From positions 1-13,772 of the forward strand of contig JAQYVG010000069.1 of NCBI GenBank assembly GCA_030145595.1: a stretch of DNA of 13,772 nucleotides. The letters are read 5' to 3'. The notes beneath the pieces are model-generated. The model was not told the DNA's origin. It saw only the letters and a list, made by a program, of their open reading frames with translations, and made no database searches. Each line of letters begins with the position of its first letter. Position 1 is the first letter of the stretch. Source of the stretch: Desulfobacterales bacterium. Its GTDB lineage: Bacteria; Desulfobacterota; Desulfobacteria; Desulfobacterales; UBA11574. Both the position numbers and the translations under genes were made by a program. Below, piece by piece: positions 7,862 through 13,772 of the stretch.

Positions 7862-7961
7862 GAAAGCCGATGATACCCCATCTTCCGCGTTGTCAAGGGT
7901 TCGCAGTAGTGCACTACGGCTTCACCCTTGACGCCTTGAATCTGGGGCATCCTCGACTTTC
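7862..7961. repeat. 100-bp imperfect palindrome after parB
   Basis: Nearly the whole parB-NYN gap is one long palindrome centred between 7911 and 7912, where GTAGTGCACTAC (7906-7917) is perfect. The outer ends also match: GAAAGCCGATGATACCCCA from 7862 against GAAAGTCGAGGATGCCCCA read back from 7961. TCAAGGGT occurs in both arms, offset by one base through compensating indels. Each arm is 50 bp. RNA from either strand would fold into a long hairpin 8 bp after the parB stop. A mobile palindromic repeat is more likely than a terminator because no U-tract follows. Confidence 0.8.
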
Positions 7962-7993
7962 GCCCAAGGGTCTGACCCGCGGAGCGATTTTAT

Positions 7994-8515
7994 ATGTCGA
8001 TCCACATTATCATCGATGGCTATAATTTGATCCGCCAATCCAATTTTTTCAGCCCCATCGACCGCCGGGACATGCAACTCGGCCGGGAAACCCTCATTGA
8101 AACTCTGGCAGCATACAAAAGAATAAAAGGCCATAAGATCACCGTCGTCTTTGACGGAGCCCGATCACCGTCTTTTTCCCAATCCAGAGACCAGATTAAA
8201 GGCATCAAGGTTAAGTTTTCCCGCAACGGCGAATCGGCCGACACCGTCATTAAGAGGATGGCCGCCAGGGAAAAGGAAAAAGCCCTGGTTGTAAGTTCAG
8301 ATCTTGATGTTATGAATTTTGCTGCATCCGCAGGGTGTACCACCATAACCTCTTTGAGGTTTGAAGAAAAAATTACAATGGCAACCTATATGGATATCAA
8401 AGGAATTGATCCAGAAGACGAAGGTGGCTGGGTGCCTACGACCAAAAAAAAAGGGCCGCGTAGACGGCTTTCCAAAAAAAAGCGCAAGAGTAGAATCAAA
8501 ATCCAAAAACTATAA
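7994..8515 (+). CDS. NYN-domain RNA-binding/nuclease protein (YacP/Rae1 family)
   Basis: A 173-residue protein whose first 135 residues form a NYN (PIN-like) domain. Visible features are IIIDGYNLIR (5-14) with Asp8 and Asn11, VVFDGARS (51-58) with Asp54, ESADTVI (80-86) with Asp83 and VVSSDLDV (99-106) with Asp103. These acidic residues form the metal site of the family. The B. subtilis member YacP/Rae1 cuts mRNA at the ribosome; that function here is inferred. The C-terminus from about 150 is very basic (KKKGPRRRLSKKKRKSR) and should bind nucleic acid. ATG at 7994 follows GGAG at a reasonable distance. It lies downstream of parB on the same strand but separated by the 100-bp palindrome. Confidence 0.85.
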   Translation: MSIHIIIDGYNLIRQSNFFSPIDRRDMQLGRETLIETLAAYKRIKGHKITVVFDGARSPSFSQSRDQIKGIKVKFSRNGESADTVIKRMAAREKEKALVVSSDLDVMNFAASAGCTTITSLRFEEKITMATYMDIKGIDPEDEGGWVPTTKKKGPRRRLSKKKRKSRIKIQKL

Positions 8516-8848
8516 AGTTTCATTGACGTCAGGGTTATTATCTGCTACTCACACAGCGACTCGGACATTGTACTGAATCCGGGTTGTAAGAGGAAAAGGA
8601 GCCCGAATCAACGTAATGAGACCAGAGGCTGAAGCTGAATGCGTGATTTCTTGAATTGGTAGCTTGTATTTGTTTCTCGATTTGTACTTCTTGGCGCCAT
8701 AATGCCTAAGGATTAGACCTGCATCTGAACAGATTATAACGAACGGTTGACTACCGGCTCCTTTTTCCTCTCTTTCTGCATTTATGAAGGCCAACCCGAC
8801 TCGCAAAATATCCGATTTCGAGGGTCTCAAATTCCACTGCACTATGAT
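8516..8848. other. 333-bp gene-free stretch before DUF3842
   Basis: No convincing gene is present between the NYN gene and the DUF3842 start. Most of it (8553-8807) is the large inverted repeat described separately. The plus-strand frame feeding into DUF3842 is open from ATG 8747, but residues encoded there do not look like the family and the ATG falls within the repeat. Confidence 0.5.
8553..8807. repeat. Large imperfect inverted repeat, about 255 bp
   Basis: Two arms of roughly 60 bp share one centre near 8680. GAGGAAAAGGAGCC (8590-8603) pairs with 8756-8770 apart from one extra base. GCGACTCGG (8556-8564) pairs with CCGACTCGC (8796-8804) at 8 of 9 positions. Weaker matches lie between. 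The central 120 bp or so show no clear symmetry. It could be a degenerate mobile element or a folded RNA. Boundaries are approximate. Confidence 0.5.
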
Positions 8849-9295
8849 ATGAAACGTATTTGCGTCATCGACGGACAGGGCGGCGGTATCGGCAGCGCCG
8901 TCATCAAAAAGCTTAGAGACTTTTTTGGAGAAAACGTCGCAATTATCGCCCTGGGCACCAATGCAATAGCAACGGCTCAAATGCTGAAGGCCAAAGCCAA
9001 TCGCGGGGCCTCCGGAGAAAATGCTATTGTGCAAACCGTCGGAAAAGTAGATGTTATCATTGGAACCATCGCCGTCATAATGGCGCATTCTATGATGGGA
9101 GAGGTGACTCCCAAGATGGCTGAAGCTGTGGCAAACAGCCCGGCAAAAAAGCTTTTGATACCTCTTTCGCAGGAAAATATTGAAGTCGTTGGAATATCCT
9201 CTGTCCCACTCCCCCATCTGATTGAAAACCTTATAGAAGAAAATTTGAAAGACTTTTATCATGATCAAACAAAAGGGCAAAACGAGCATGTGTGA
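8849..9295 (+). CDS. DUF3842 family protein
   Basis: A 148-residue protein matching the DUF3842 pattern: MKRICVIDGQGGGIGSAVI at the N-terminus looks like a nucleotide-binding glycine loop of a Rossmann-like fold. It is followed by IIALGTNAIATAQMLKA (32-48), ENAIV, VDVIIGTIAVIMA (68-79), GEVTPKMAEAV and KKLLIPLSQENIEVVGI (100-116). The function of the family is unknown. ATG at 8849 is chosen because the family begins right at the IDGQGGG strand; no Shine-Dalgarno is obvious, and an in-frame ATG at 8747 would add 34 unrelated residues. The last eight bases overlap the start of the CooT gene, so the two are co-transcribed and probably work together, possibly in metal or cofactor handling. Confidence 0.85.
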   Translation: MKRICVIDGQGGGIGSAVIKKLRDFFGENVAIIALGTNAIATAQMLKAKANRGASGENAIVQTVGKVDVIIGTIAVIMAHSMMGEVTPKMAEAVANSPAKKLLIPLSQENIEVVGISSVPLPHLIENLIEENLKDFYHDQTKGQNEHV

Positions 9296-9479
9296 AGCGA
9301 ACGCATATCTGATTCAGGGTGATGAGAAAACATTGGTTATGGAAGCCGTTGATACGATTGAACCCGAAAATGACGGTGTAAGATTGATTAGTATCTTCGG
9401 TGATCAGAAATTCCTAAAGGCCGGCATCCATGCAGTTGCACTGGTAGATCACAATATATTTCTAAAAGAACAGGAATAA
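9288..9479 (+). CDS. CooT-family small nickel-binding protein
   Basis: A 63-residue protein beginning MCEANAYL, with VMEAVDTIEP, VRLISIFGDQKFLKAG and VDHNIFL; this is the CooT (PF10133-type) pattern over its full length. In the characterised CooT of carbon-monoxide-oxidising bacteria, Cys2 binds nickel in a dimer and the protein helps mature CO dehydrogenase. Cys2 is present here. ATG at 9288 is required to place Cys at position 2; the frame is open from 9261 but nine added residues would destroy that site. The start overlaps the DUF3842 stop (ATGTGTGA) and AAGGG lies upstream. No CO dehydrogenase or hydrogenase genes are in the window, so the client enzyme is unknown. Confidence 0.82.
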   Translation: MCEANAYLIQGDEKTLVMEAVDTIEPENDGVRLISIFGDQKFLKAGIHAVALVDHNIFLKEQE

Positions 9480-9517
9480 CCGGCTCTTAACGTATAAAAC
9501 CGGAACCAGAGGAATAA

Positions 9518-9609
9518 TTGCCACAAAGGCACAAATATCAGTGATCAGTTATCGGTTGTCAGTAATCAGTTTCGCTTTACTGATCACTTCTCACTGATAA
9601 CTGTTCACC
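9518..9609 (-). repeat. Dispersed ACTGATAACTG-type repeat, copy 2 (inverted)
   Basis: The reverse complement of this segment matches the repeat at 4321-4429, with 64 of the first 66 bases identical, then a shorter tail lacking an 8-base duplication. It sits in the 224-bp gap between CooT and ispH-ubiA. Its orientation is opposite to copy 1, so the two enclose the protease, parAB, NYN, DUF3842 and CooT genes. Confidence 0.85.
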
Positions 9610-9703
9610 ACCAACTGTTTGGGTGTTTTAGTGGCAATGAGAGATGTTTTGCCATAAAATACAAAAAATCCTTTTCTGAGAAACTAAGACCTGCACGGCT
9701 GAG

Positions 9704-11437
9704 ATGAAAATATTTATTGCCAAAACTGCAGGCTTCTGCATGGGCGTCCGCAGAGCCGTTGAAATGGTTCTGGACGCACCAAATAAACATGAAGGCCCAA
9801 TCTTTACCTGTGGACCTCTGATCCATAACCCCCAGATTCTGAATCTTTTAGAGGAAAAAGGAATATCCATCCTTCCTGAAATTCCGGATCACGGTTCCGG
9901 TACGGTGCTTATCAGAGCCCATGGTGTTCCGCCTCAAGCCAAAGAAGATCTCAAAGCGGCAGGGTTTAGAATCATCGACGCGACCTGCCCGCGGGTCATA
10001 AAAGTCCAGACCATCATCCGTAAACACTCCAAACAGGGTTATGCTTCGATCATTATAGGAGACAAAAATCACCCGGAAGTTATTGGTCTGCTCGGTTTTG
10101 CAGGGGAAAAAGGATATGTAGTCAACAACCTCGATGACCTGAAGTCCCTCCCGCCTTTTGACCGGGCGATCATTGTAGCCCAGACCACCCAGAACACGCA
10201 ATTTTTTGAAAAAGTAAAAAACTGGGCCGATCAGAAATCCCCCCAATATAAAATCTTTGATACCATTTGCGATTCAACTGCAAAACGCCAGACCGAGGTA
10301 AGGCAACTGGCCGATGCAGTGGACGCGGTCATTGTCGTCGGAGGCCTCAACAGCGGCAACACCAGGCGGCTGATGGAGATTGCGCAACAGACCGGAAAAC
10401 CGACATATCATATCGAGTCAGAGTCGGAACTCGATTCAAAGGCCCTTGCTGGAGCACAAAATATCGGAATAACCGCCGGCGCCTCCACCCCCAACTGGGT
10501 CATTAACAGAATATATAGAACCCTCGAAATACTGCCGTATACCAAGAAGCAAAGCTGGCGCAGGATGCTTGTTACCATCCAGCGTACTCTCCTTCTCACA
10601 AACATTTATGTATCCATCGGGGCCGGATGCCTCTGCTATGCCTGTACTAAACTTCTGGGAATTACCAACTTCTTTCCCTATGTGCTCATATCCATACTTT
10701 ATGTTCAGTCCATGCACATCTTGAACAATCTGACAGGTACCAAAGCGGACCGTTACAATGACCCCGAAAGGGCATCATTTTATAATAATAATATGGTCCT
10801 GCTTTCACTGCTTGCTGTCATTGCCGGCGGAGCCGGCTTGATGACCGCCTATACTCTGGGGATGATTCCGTTTTTAATTCTTCTGGCCATGAGCATCATG
10901 GGTCTTTCCTATAATCGGAGATTTATCCCGGGCTGGTTTAGCGGCAACAAGTACCGGAGGGTAAGAGATGTGCCCGGCTCAAAAACCGTGCTGATTGCAA
11001 TAGCATGGGGGATCGTCACCGCGCTGCTGCCCTCCCTGTCCGTGCCAAGCAGCATCAGTGGTGGTACGGCGGCCGTCTTTTTGTGGTCGATCTGCCTGGT
11101 CTTTGTGAGAACAGCCTTTTTCGACCTTCTTGACACACAGGGCGACCGCATTGTGGGGAAGGAAACGATCCCTTTACTGCTGGGAGAAAAACGCACGATA
11201 AGTTTGTTGAAAGCGATGCTCGTTTTTGTTTTGGCTGCTTTAATAGTATCGGGTGCACTGCACCTGACGTCAAACCTCGGGTTTGCCCTTGCAATCTGCC
11301 CCATCTTTGTATTTATAGTGCTTTCAGCCCACCAAAGAGGCCATATGCTGCCCGGGACCCGGCTGGAATTCCTGGTGGAAACCAACTTTGTTATTGCGGG
11401 TATTGTTGCATTTATCTGGTCGGCGCTCATTGGTTAG
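9704..11437 (+). CDS. ispH: IspH (HMBPP reductase) fused to a UbiA-type prenyltransferase
   Basis: A 577-residue bifunctional protein. Residues 1-280 are a complete IspH, the [4Fe-4S] enzyme converting HMBPP to IPP and DMAPP. Cluster cysteines are C12 (GFCMGV), C95 (ATCPRV) and C189 (TICDST). Active-site residues include H41, H73 (RAHG), H123-E125 (NHPE), TTQNT (161-165), NSGNT (216-220) and ASTP (260-263). Residues 290-577 are a UbiA-type membrane domain with about eight or nine hydrophobic helices. It keeps D349-x3-D353 in the first Asp motif and D474-x2-D477-x3-D481 (DLLDTQGD) with GKETIP in the second. The usual Asn of the first motif is replaced (Gly345). The acceptor substrate is unknown; a quinone or other membrane lipid is possible. 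The ATG at 9704 has a weak ribosome site. The stop TAG forms the edge of a MITE-like repeat. Confidence 0.93.
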   Translation: MKIFIAKTAGFCMGVRRAVEMVLDAPNKHEGPIFTCGPLIHNPQILNLLEEKGISILPEIPDHGSGTVLIRAHGVPPQAKEDLKAAGFRIIDATCPRVIKVQTIIRKHSKQGYASIIIGDKNHPEVIGLLGFAGEKGYVVNNLDDLKSLPPFDRAIIVAQTTQNTQFFEKVKNWADQKSPQYKIFDTICDSTAKRQTEVRQLADAVDAVIVVGGLNSGNTRRLMEIAQQTGKPTYHIESESELDSKALAGAQNIGITAGASTPNWVINRIYRTLEILPYTKKQSWRRMLVTIQRTLLLTNIYVSIGAGCLCYACTKLLGITNFFPYVLISILYVQSMHILNNLTGTKADRYNDPERASFYNNNMVLLSLLAVIAGGAGLMTAYTLGMIPFLILLAMSIMGLSYNRRFIPGWFSGNKYRRVRDVPGSKTVLIAIAWGIVTALLPSLSVPSSISGGTAAVFLWSICLVFVRTAFFDLLDTQGDRIVGKETIPLLLGEKRTISLLKAMLVFVLAALIVSGALHLTSNLGFALAICPIFVFIVLSAHQRGHMLPGTRLEFLVETNFVIAGIVAFIWSALIG

Positions 11438-11613
11438 TGTCTATTCATAAATGGCCCTTTTTGCCCTGCTCGGCGTTCTCCGCGGGTTTCCGGCTGCGGC
11501 GTACAGACGTACGCCTCACCGAAAACCCTTGTGCGGCCTTGATCAGGACAAAAATTGCTCATTTCTGAATTGGACACCCATCGTGTTCATTTTGGATTCG
11601 TGGATGGACACTA
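11435..11613. repeat. MITE-like element with terminal inverted repeats and TA flanks
   Basis: A 179-bp element including its flanking TA. The left end is TAGTGTCTATTCATAAATGG and the right end read in reverse is TAGTGTCCATCCACGAAT, an imperfect terminal inverted repeat bounded by TA on both sides. A second internal pair (GTGTCCAATTCAGAAATG, read back from about 11575) resembles the left end even better. The centre has a GGCGTAC-AGAC-GTACGCC hairpin (about 11498-11515). It has no coding capacity. An inverted partial copy lies at 13664-13772. TA flanks suggest spread by an IS630/Tc1-mariner-type transposase, which is an inference. Confidence 0.7.
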
Positions 11614-11694
11614 GTTAACGCTGTCCGTTTATATAGAACAGAATATTGCAATTTATGACAAGTTTTTGTAAATCACTAATAGTCAAAAAATGTC

Positions 11695-11764
11695 GGATGC
11701 TGGATACTGGATAAAATGATGAATTCCTCATTTTCCTATCCAGCATCGAGCATCCAGTATCCAG
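11695..11764. repeat. GGATGCTGGATA-type hairpin, second site
   Basis: GGATGCTGGATACTGGATA (11695-11713) faces TATCCAGCATCGAGCATCC and CCAGTATCCAG (11737-11764), so the arms pair in more than one register. Between them lies a small AAATGA...TCATTT inverted repeat (11714-11733). It is the same word family as 6793-6852. Confidence 0.75.
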
Positions 11765-11850
11765 AATTGCGGAGCCTCGTCGGTTTGCTCCCATCTGCAG
11801 CGGAATACGGATCGTGGAAACAAAACACTAAAAACTAAACACCAAACACG

Positions 11851-11880
11851 TGATGAATTCGGCTTTTTACGAATTCATCA
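11851..11880. promoter_or_regulatory. Perfect 11-bp inverted repeat before the CoA-disulfide reductase gene
   Basis: TGATGAATTCG (11851-11861) and CGAATTCATCA (11870-11880) are exact reverse complements around an 8-base spacer. The right arm ends three bases before AAGGAG, the ribosome binding site of the next gene. As DNA it could be a repressor operator; as RNA it forms a stable stem at the ribosome site. Which of these applies cannot be told from sequence. Confidence 0.5.
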
Positions 11881-11897
11881 ACAAGGAGATATCAATT

Positions 11898-13586
11898 ATG
11901 AACCCAAAAAGGCTACTTATCGTTGGTGGGGTTGCCGGCGGTGCATCATGTGCTGCCAGAGCGCGCAGGCTATCTGAAGATGTTGAAATTATTGTTTTTG
12001 AACGCGGGCCCTATGTCTCTTTTGCAAATTGCGGCCTTCCTTATTATGTAGGGAACGTCATCACTAAAGAAAGATCTCTCTTTATGGCCTCTCCGCAGCT
12101 TTTCAAAAAACGGTTCAATATCGATGTGCGCACAGAAAATTGCGTGCGCCGCATTGACCGCGAAAAAAAAGAGCTTAAGGTTGAAAATTTGAAAACCGGC
12201 GAGTTGTACCATGAACGTTATGATGCCCTGGTGCTTTCGCCCGGAGCGGCAGCGTTAAGACCGAATCTGGAAGGCATCGATCTTTCTGGTATTTTTCCTT
12301 TAAAAACCATTCCGGATACACGCAAAATCATCGACTGGATCACAACCAGAGATGTGAAACGGGCCGCGGTTGTCGGCGGCGGATTTATCGGGCTTGAGAT
12401 GGCCGAAAACCTCAAAATCCGCGGAATCGACGTCACCATAATTGAAATGCTCCCGCAGGTTATGCCTTCGCTGGACCCTGAGATGGCAATTCTGATTCAT
12501 GATCATTTAGCAGCTAAAGGTGTTGTACTATGTTTGGGGAGTCCTGTTAAAGGCTTCAAACAGAACAACGCTGAAACGATAGACATCATGCTTGAATCCG
12601 GCCACAAAGTCTCGGCCGACATGGTTATCCTTGCCATGGGTGTTCGTCCCGAGATCGAGCTTGCCCAAAAGGCCGATCTTGCCATCGGTGATCTTGGCGG
12701 AATTATGGTGGATGATCAGTTGCGTACCAGTGATGAAAGTATCTGGGCCGTCGGCGATGCCGTTGAGGTCAATAATTTCGTCACCGGCGCCCAGAGCCTG
12801 GCGCTGCTTGCAGGTCCGGCCAACCGCCAGGGCCGCATAGCGGCTGATGCAATCATGGCAAACGGCACGCCCTACCCTCATCGGTTTCGAGGAACCCAGG
12901 CAACCTCTGTTTGCGGCGTCCTGGGGCTGACAATCGCCTCCACCGGTACATCCGAAAAAATATTAAAACAACTCAACCATGATGGCAAGCTTCAGCCTTA
13001 CGAAAAAGTATATCTCCATCCGGACCACCATTCCGGATATTATCCCGGTGCAAAGACTATTACTATCAAATTACTATTTTCACCGCAAAATGGAAAAATC
13101 CTTGGTGCTCAGGCGGTGGGCGTAGAAGGAGTTGAAAAAAGAATCGATGTCATCGCCATGGCGATTCAACAGCATGGAACCGTTTTCGATCTTGAGGAAG
13201 CCGAATTATGCTACGCACCCCAATACGGTGCAGCCAAGGACCCTGTCAACCTGGCAGGCATGATCGCATCAAATATACTGCGAGGTTATGCGCGTATTGC
13301 CCATTGGGAAAACCTGGCCGAATCGGATGCTTTACTTCTCGATGTTCGCGAACCCAAAGAAGTTGCCAAAGGATGCGTTGAAAACGCCGTCAACATACCA
13401 CTGGGCCAGCTGCGCGAGCGTATCACGGAACTTCCCCGCGACCGCGAAATATGGACTTACTGCTTTGTGGGGCAGCGATCATATTTTGCACAGCGCATGC
13501 TTTCTCTGCACGGCTATACGGCCAGAAATGTTTCTGGTGGTTTTTTGATGTACAAGGCCGTTAAAAAGGTGCAAAAGACGGGCTAG
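11898..13586 (+). CDS. FAD-dependent CoA-disulfide/persulfide reductase with C-terminal rhodanese domain
   Basis: A 562-residue flavoprotein. Residues 7-24 (IVGGVAGGASCAARARRL) bind FAD, and Cys45 in SFANCGLPYYVG is the single redox-active cysteine of CoA-disulfide reductases. AAVVGGGFIGLEMAENL (156-172) is the NAD(P)H-binding loop, and WAVGDAVE (283-290) the second FAD contact. The dimerisation domain follows to about 465. Residues 470-562 are a rhodanese domain with LLDVREP (480-486) and an active loop CFVGQR (Cys522-Arg527). Known enzymes of this layout reduce CoA-disulfide, CoA-persulfide or polysulfide with NAD(P)H, so a role in sulfur or redox metabolism is inferred. ATG at 11898 is preferred because AAGGAGAT lies upstream; an in-frame ATG at 11853 (GTG at 11850) would start inside the inverted repeat. 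No neighbour shares its strand closely, so it is probably monocistronic. Confidence 0.93.
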   Translation: MNPKRLLIVGGVAGGASCAARARRLSEDVEIIVFERGPYVSFANCGLPYYVGNVITKERSLFMASPQLFKKRFNIDVRTENCVRRIDREKKELKVENLKTGELYHERYDALVLSPGAAALRPNLEGIDLSGIFPLKTIPDTRKIIDWITTRDVKRAAVVGGGFIGLEMAENLKIRGIDVTIIEMLPQVMPSLDPEMAILIHDHLAAKGVVLCLGSPVKGFKQNNAETIDIMLESGHKVSADMVILAMGVRPEIELAQKADLAIGDLGGIMVDDQLRTSDESIWAVGDAVEVNNFVTGAQSLALLAGPANRQGRIAADAIMANGTPYPHRFRGTQATSVCGVLGLTIASTGTSEKILKQLNHDGKLQPYEKVYLHPDHHSGYYPGAKTITIKLLFSPQNGKILGAQAVGVEGVEKRIDVIAMAIQQHGTVFDLEEAELCYAPQYGAAKDPVNLAGMIASNILRGYARIAHWENLAESDALLLDVREPKEVAKGCVENAVNIPLGQLRERITELPRDREIWTYCFVGQRSYFAQRMLSLHGYTARNVSGGFLMYKAVKKVQKTG

Positions 13587-13663
13587 TTCAAAATGAAAAT
13601 AATTGCAGTTAGGGTTTGGCTATGATACTTTAGCTTTAATCTAACGCCAACGAGTTTTTTAAT

Positions 13664-13772
13664 TAGTGCCATCCATAAATACATTTGAGCACTATGTAGT
13701 TTCCAATTCATAAATGAGAAATTTTTTCGATGAGCAAGGCCGCACAAGGGTTTTCGCCCGCTTGTCCCGCAT
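13664..13772. repeat. Second MITE-like element, inverted and cut by the window edge
   Basis: It begins TAGTGCCATCCATAAAT and aligns along its whole visible length with the reverse complement of 11613 back to about 11510. It includes a 20-bp exact match (AAGGCCGCACAAGGGTTTTC at 13736-13755 against 11521-11540) and TTCCAATTCATAAATGAGAAA (13701 onward) against the internal arm of copy 1. The left TA flank is again present. The far end lies outside the window. With copy 1 it brackets the CoA-disulfide reductase gene in inverted orientation. Confidence 0.75.

Larger units (their letters stand above)
11438..11897. other. 460-bp gene-free gap packed with repeats
   Basis: Between ispH-ubiA and the CoA-disulfide reductase this gap holds, in order, the MITE-like element (to 11613), a hairpin of the GGATGCTGGATA family (11695-11764) and an 11-bp inverted repeat (11851-11880) just before the ribosome site. 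The bases at 11614-11694 are AT-rich; TTGCAA and TAAATC separated by 17 bases near 11647-11675 are a weak promoter candidate for the downstream gene. No coding frame is seen. Confidence 0.5.

Noticed and set aside
8549..9289. A 246-residue open frame on the minus strand opposite DUF3842
   Set aside because: It runs antisense to a well-supported gene and through the inverted repeat, has no ribosome site, and its translation looks like no protein family I recognise.
10909..11430. A 173-residue minus-strand open frame opposite the UbiA domain
   Set aside because: It is antisense to conserved UbiA motifs and lacks a credible start signal or recognisable domain.

Overview
This window most likely comes from the chromosome of an anaerobic, sulfate-reducer-like member of the Desulfobacterota (Desulfobacterales type). 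This is inferred from gene content: a polyferredoxin with a Tat-exported DUF362 protein, a DUF3842-CooT pair, an IspH-UbiA fusion, a CoA-disulfide-reductase/rhodanese fusion, and chromosomal parA/parB. Many short palindromic repeats fill the gaps between genes. I saw no tRNA, rRNA, CRISPR array, transposase or phage gene.

Left block (30-5857, all minus strand). Read in the direction of transcription, an M48 zinc metalloprotease with TPR repeats (5857-4448) has a good sigma70-like promoter at 5901-5930. A 359-bp gap holding a dispersed repeat follows. Next comes a tight three-gene unit: a Tat-exported DUF362 protein (4088-3114), a membrane polyferredoxin fusing NapH-like and NapG-like halves (3114-1477, start and stop overlapping as TGATG), and a small secreted Cache-domain protein (1433-960). 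A secreted alpha/beta hydrolase (731-30) lies beyond a hairpin-forming spacer.

Middle block (5936-9479, plus strand). parA and parB are separated by an unusual 233-bp spacer. After parB come a 100-bp palindrome, a YacP-type NYN nuclease, a 333-bp gene-free stretch with a large imperfect inverted repeat, and an overlapping DUF3842-CooT (nickel protein) pair.

Right block (9704-13772, plus strand). A 577-residue protein joins IspH, the last enzyme of the MEP isoprenoid pathway, to a UbiA-type prenyltransferase. Its stop codon lies inside the end of a 179-bp MITE-like element. An FAD-dependent CoA-disulfide/persulfide reductase with a C-terminal rhodanese domain follows, preceded by a perfect 11-bp inverted repeat just upstream of its ribosome binding site. 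A second, inverted copy of the MITE-like element runs off the right edge.

The best candidates for something little described are the DUF362/NapHG-fusion/Cache unit, which looks like an envelope electron-transfer module, and the IspH-UbiA fusion. The repeats are also notable: at least five families of palindromic or inverted elements occupy nearly every intergenic gap.
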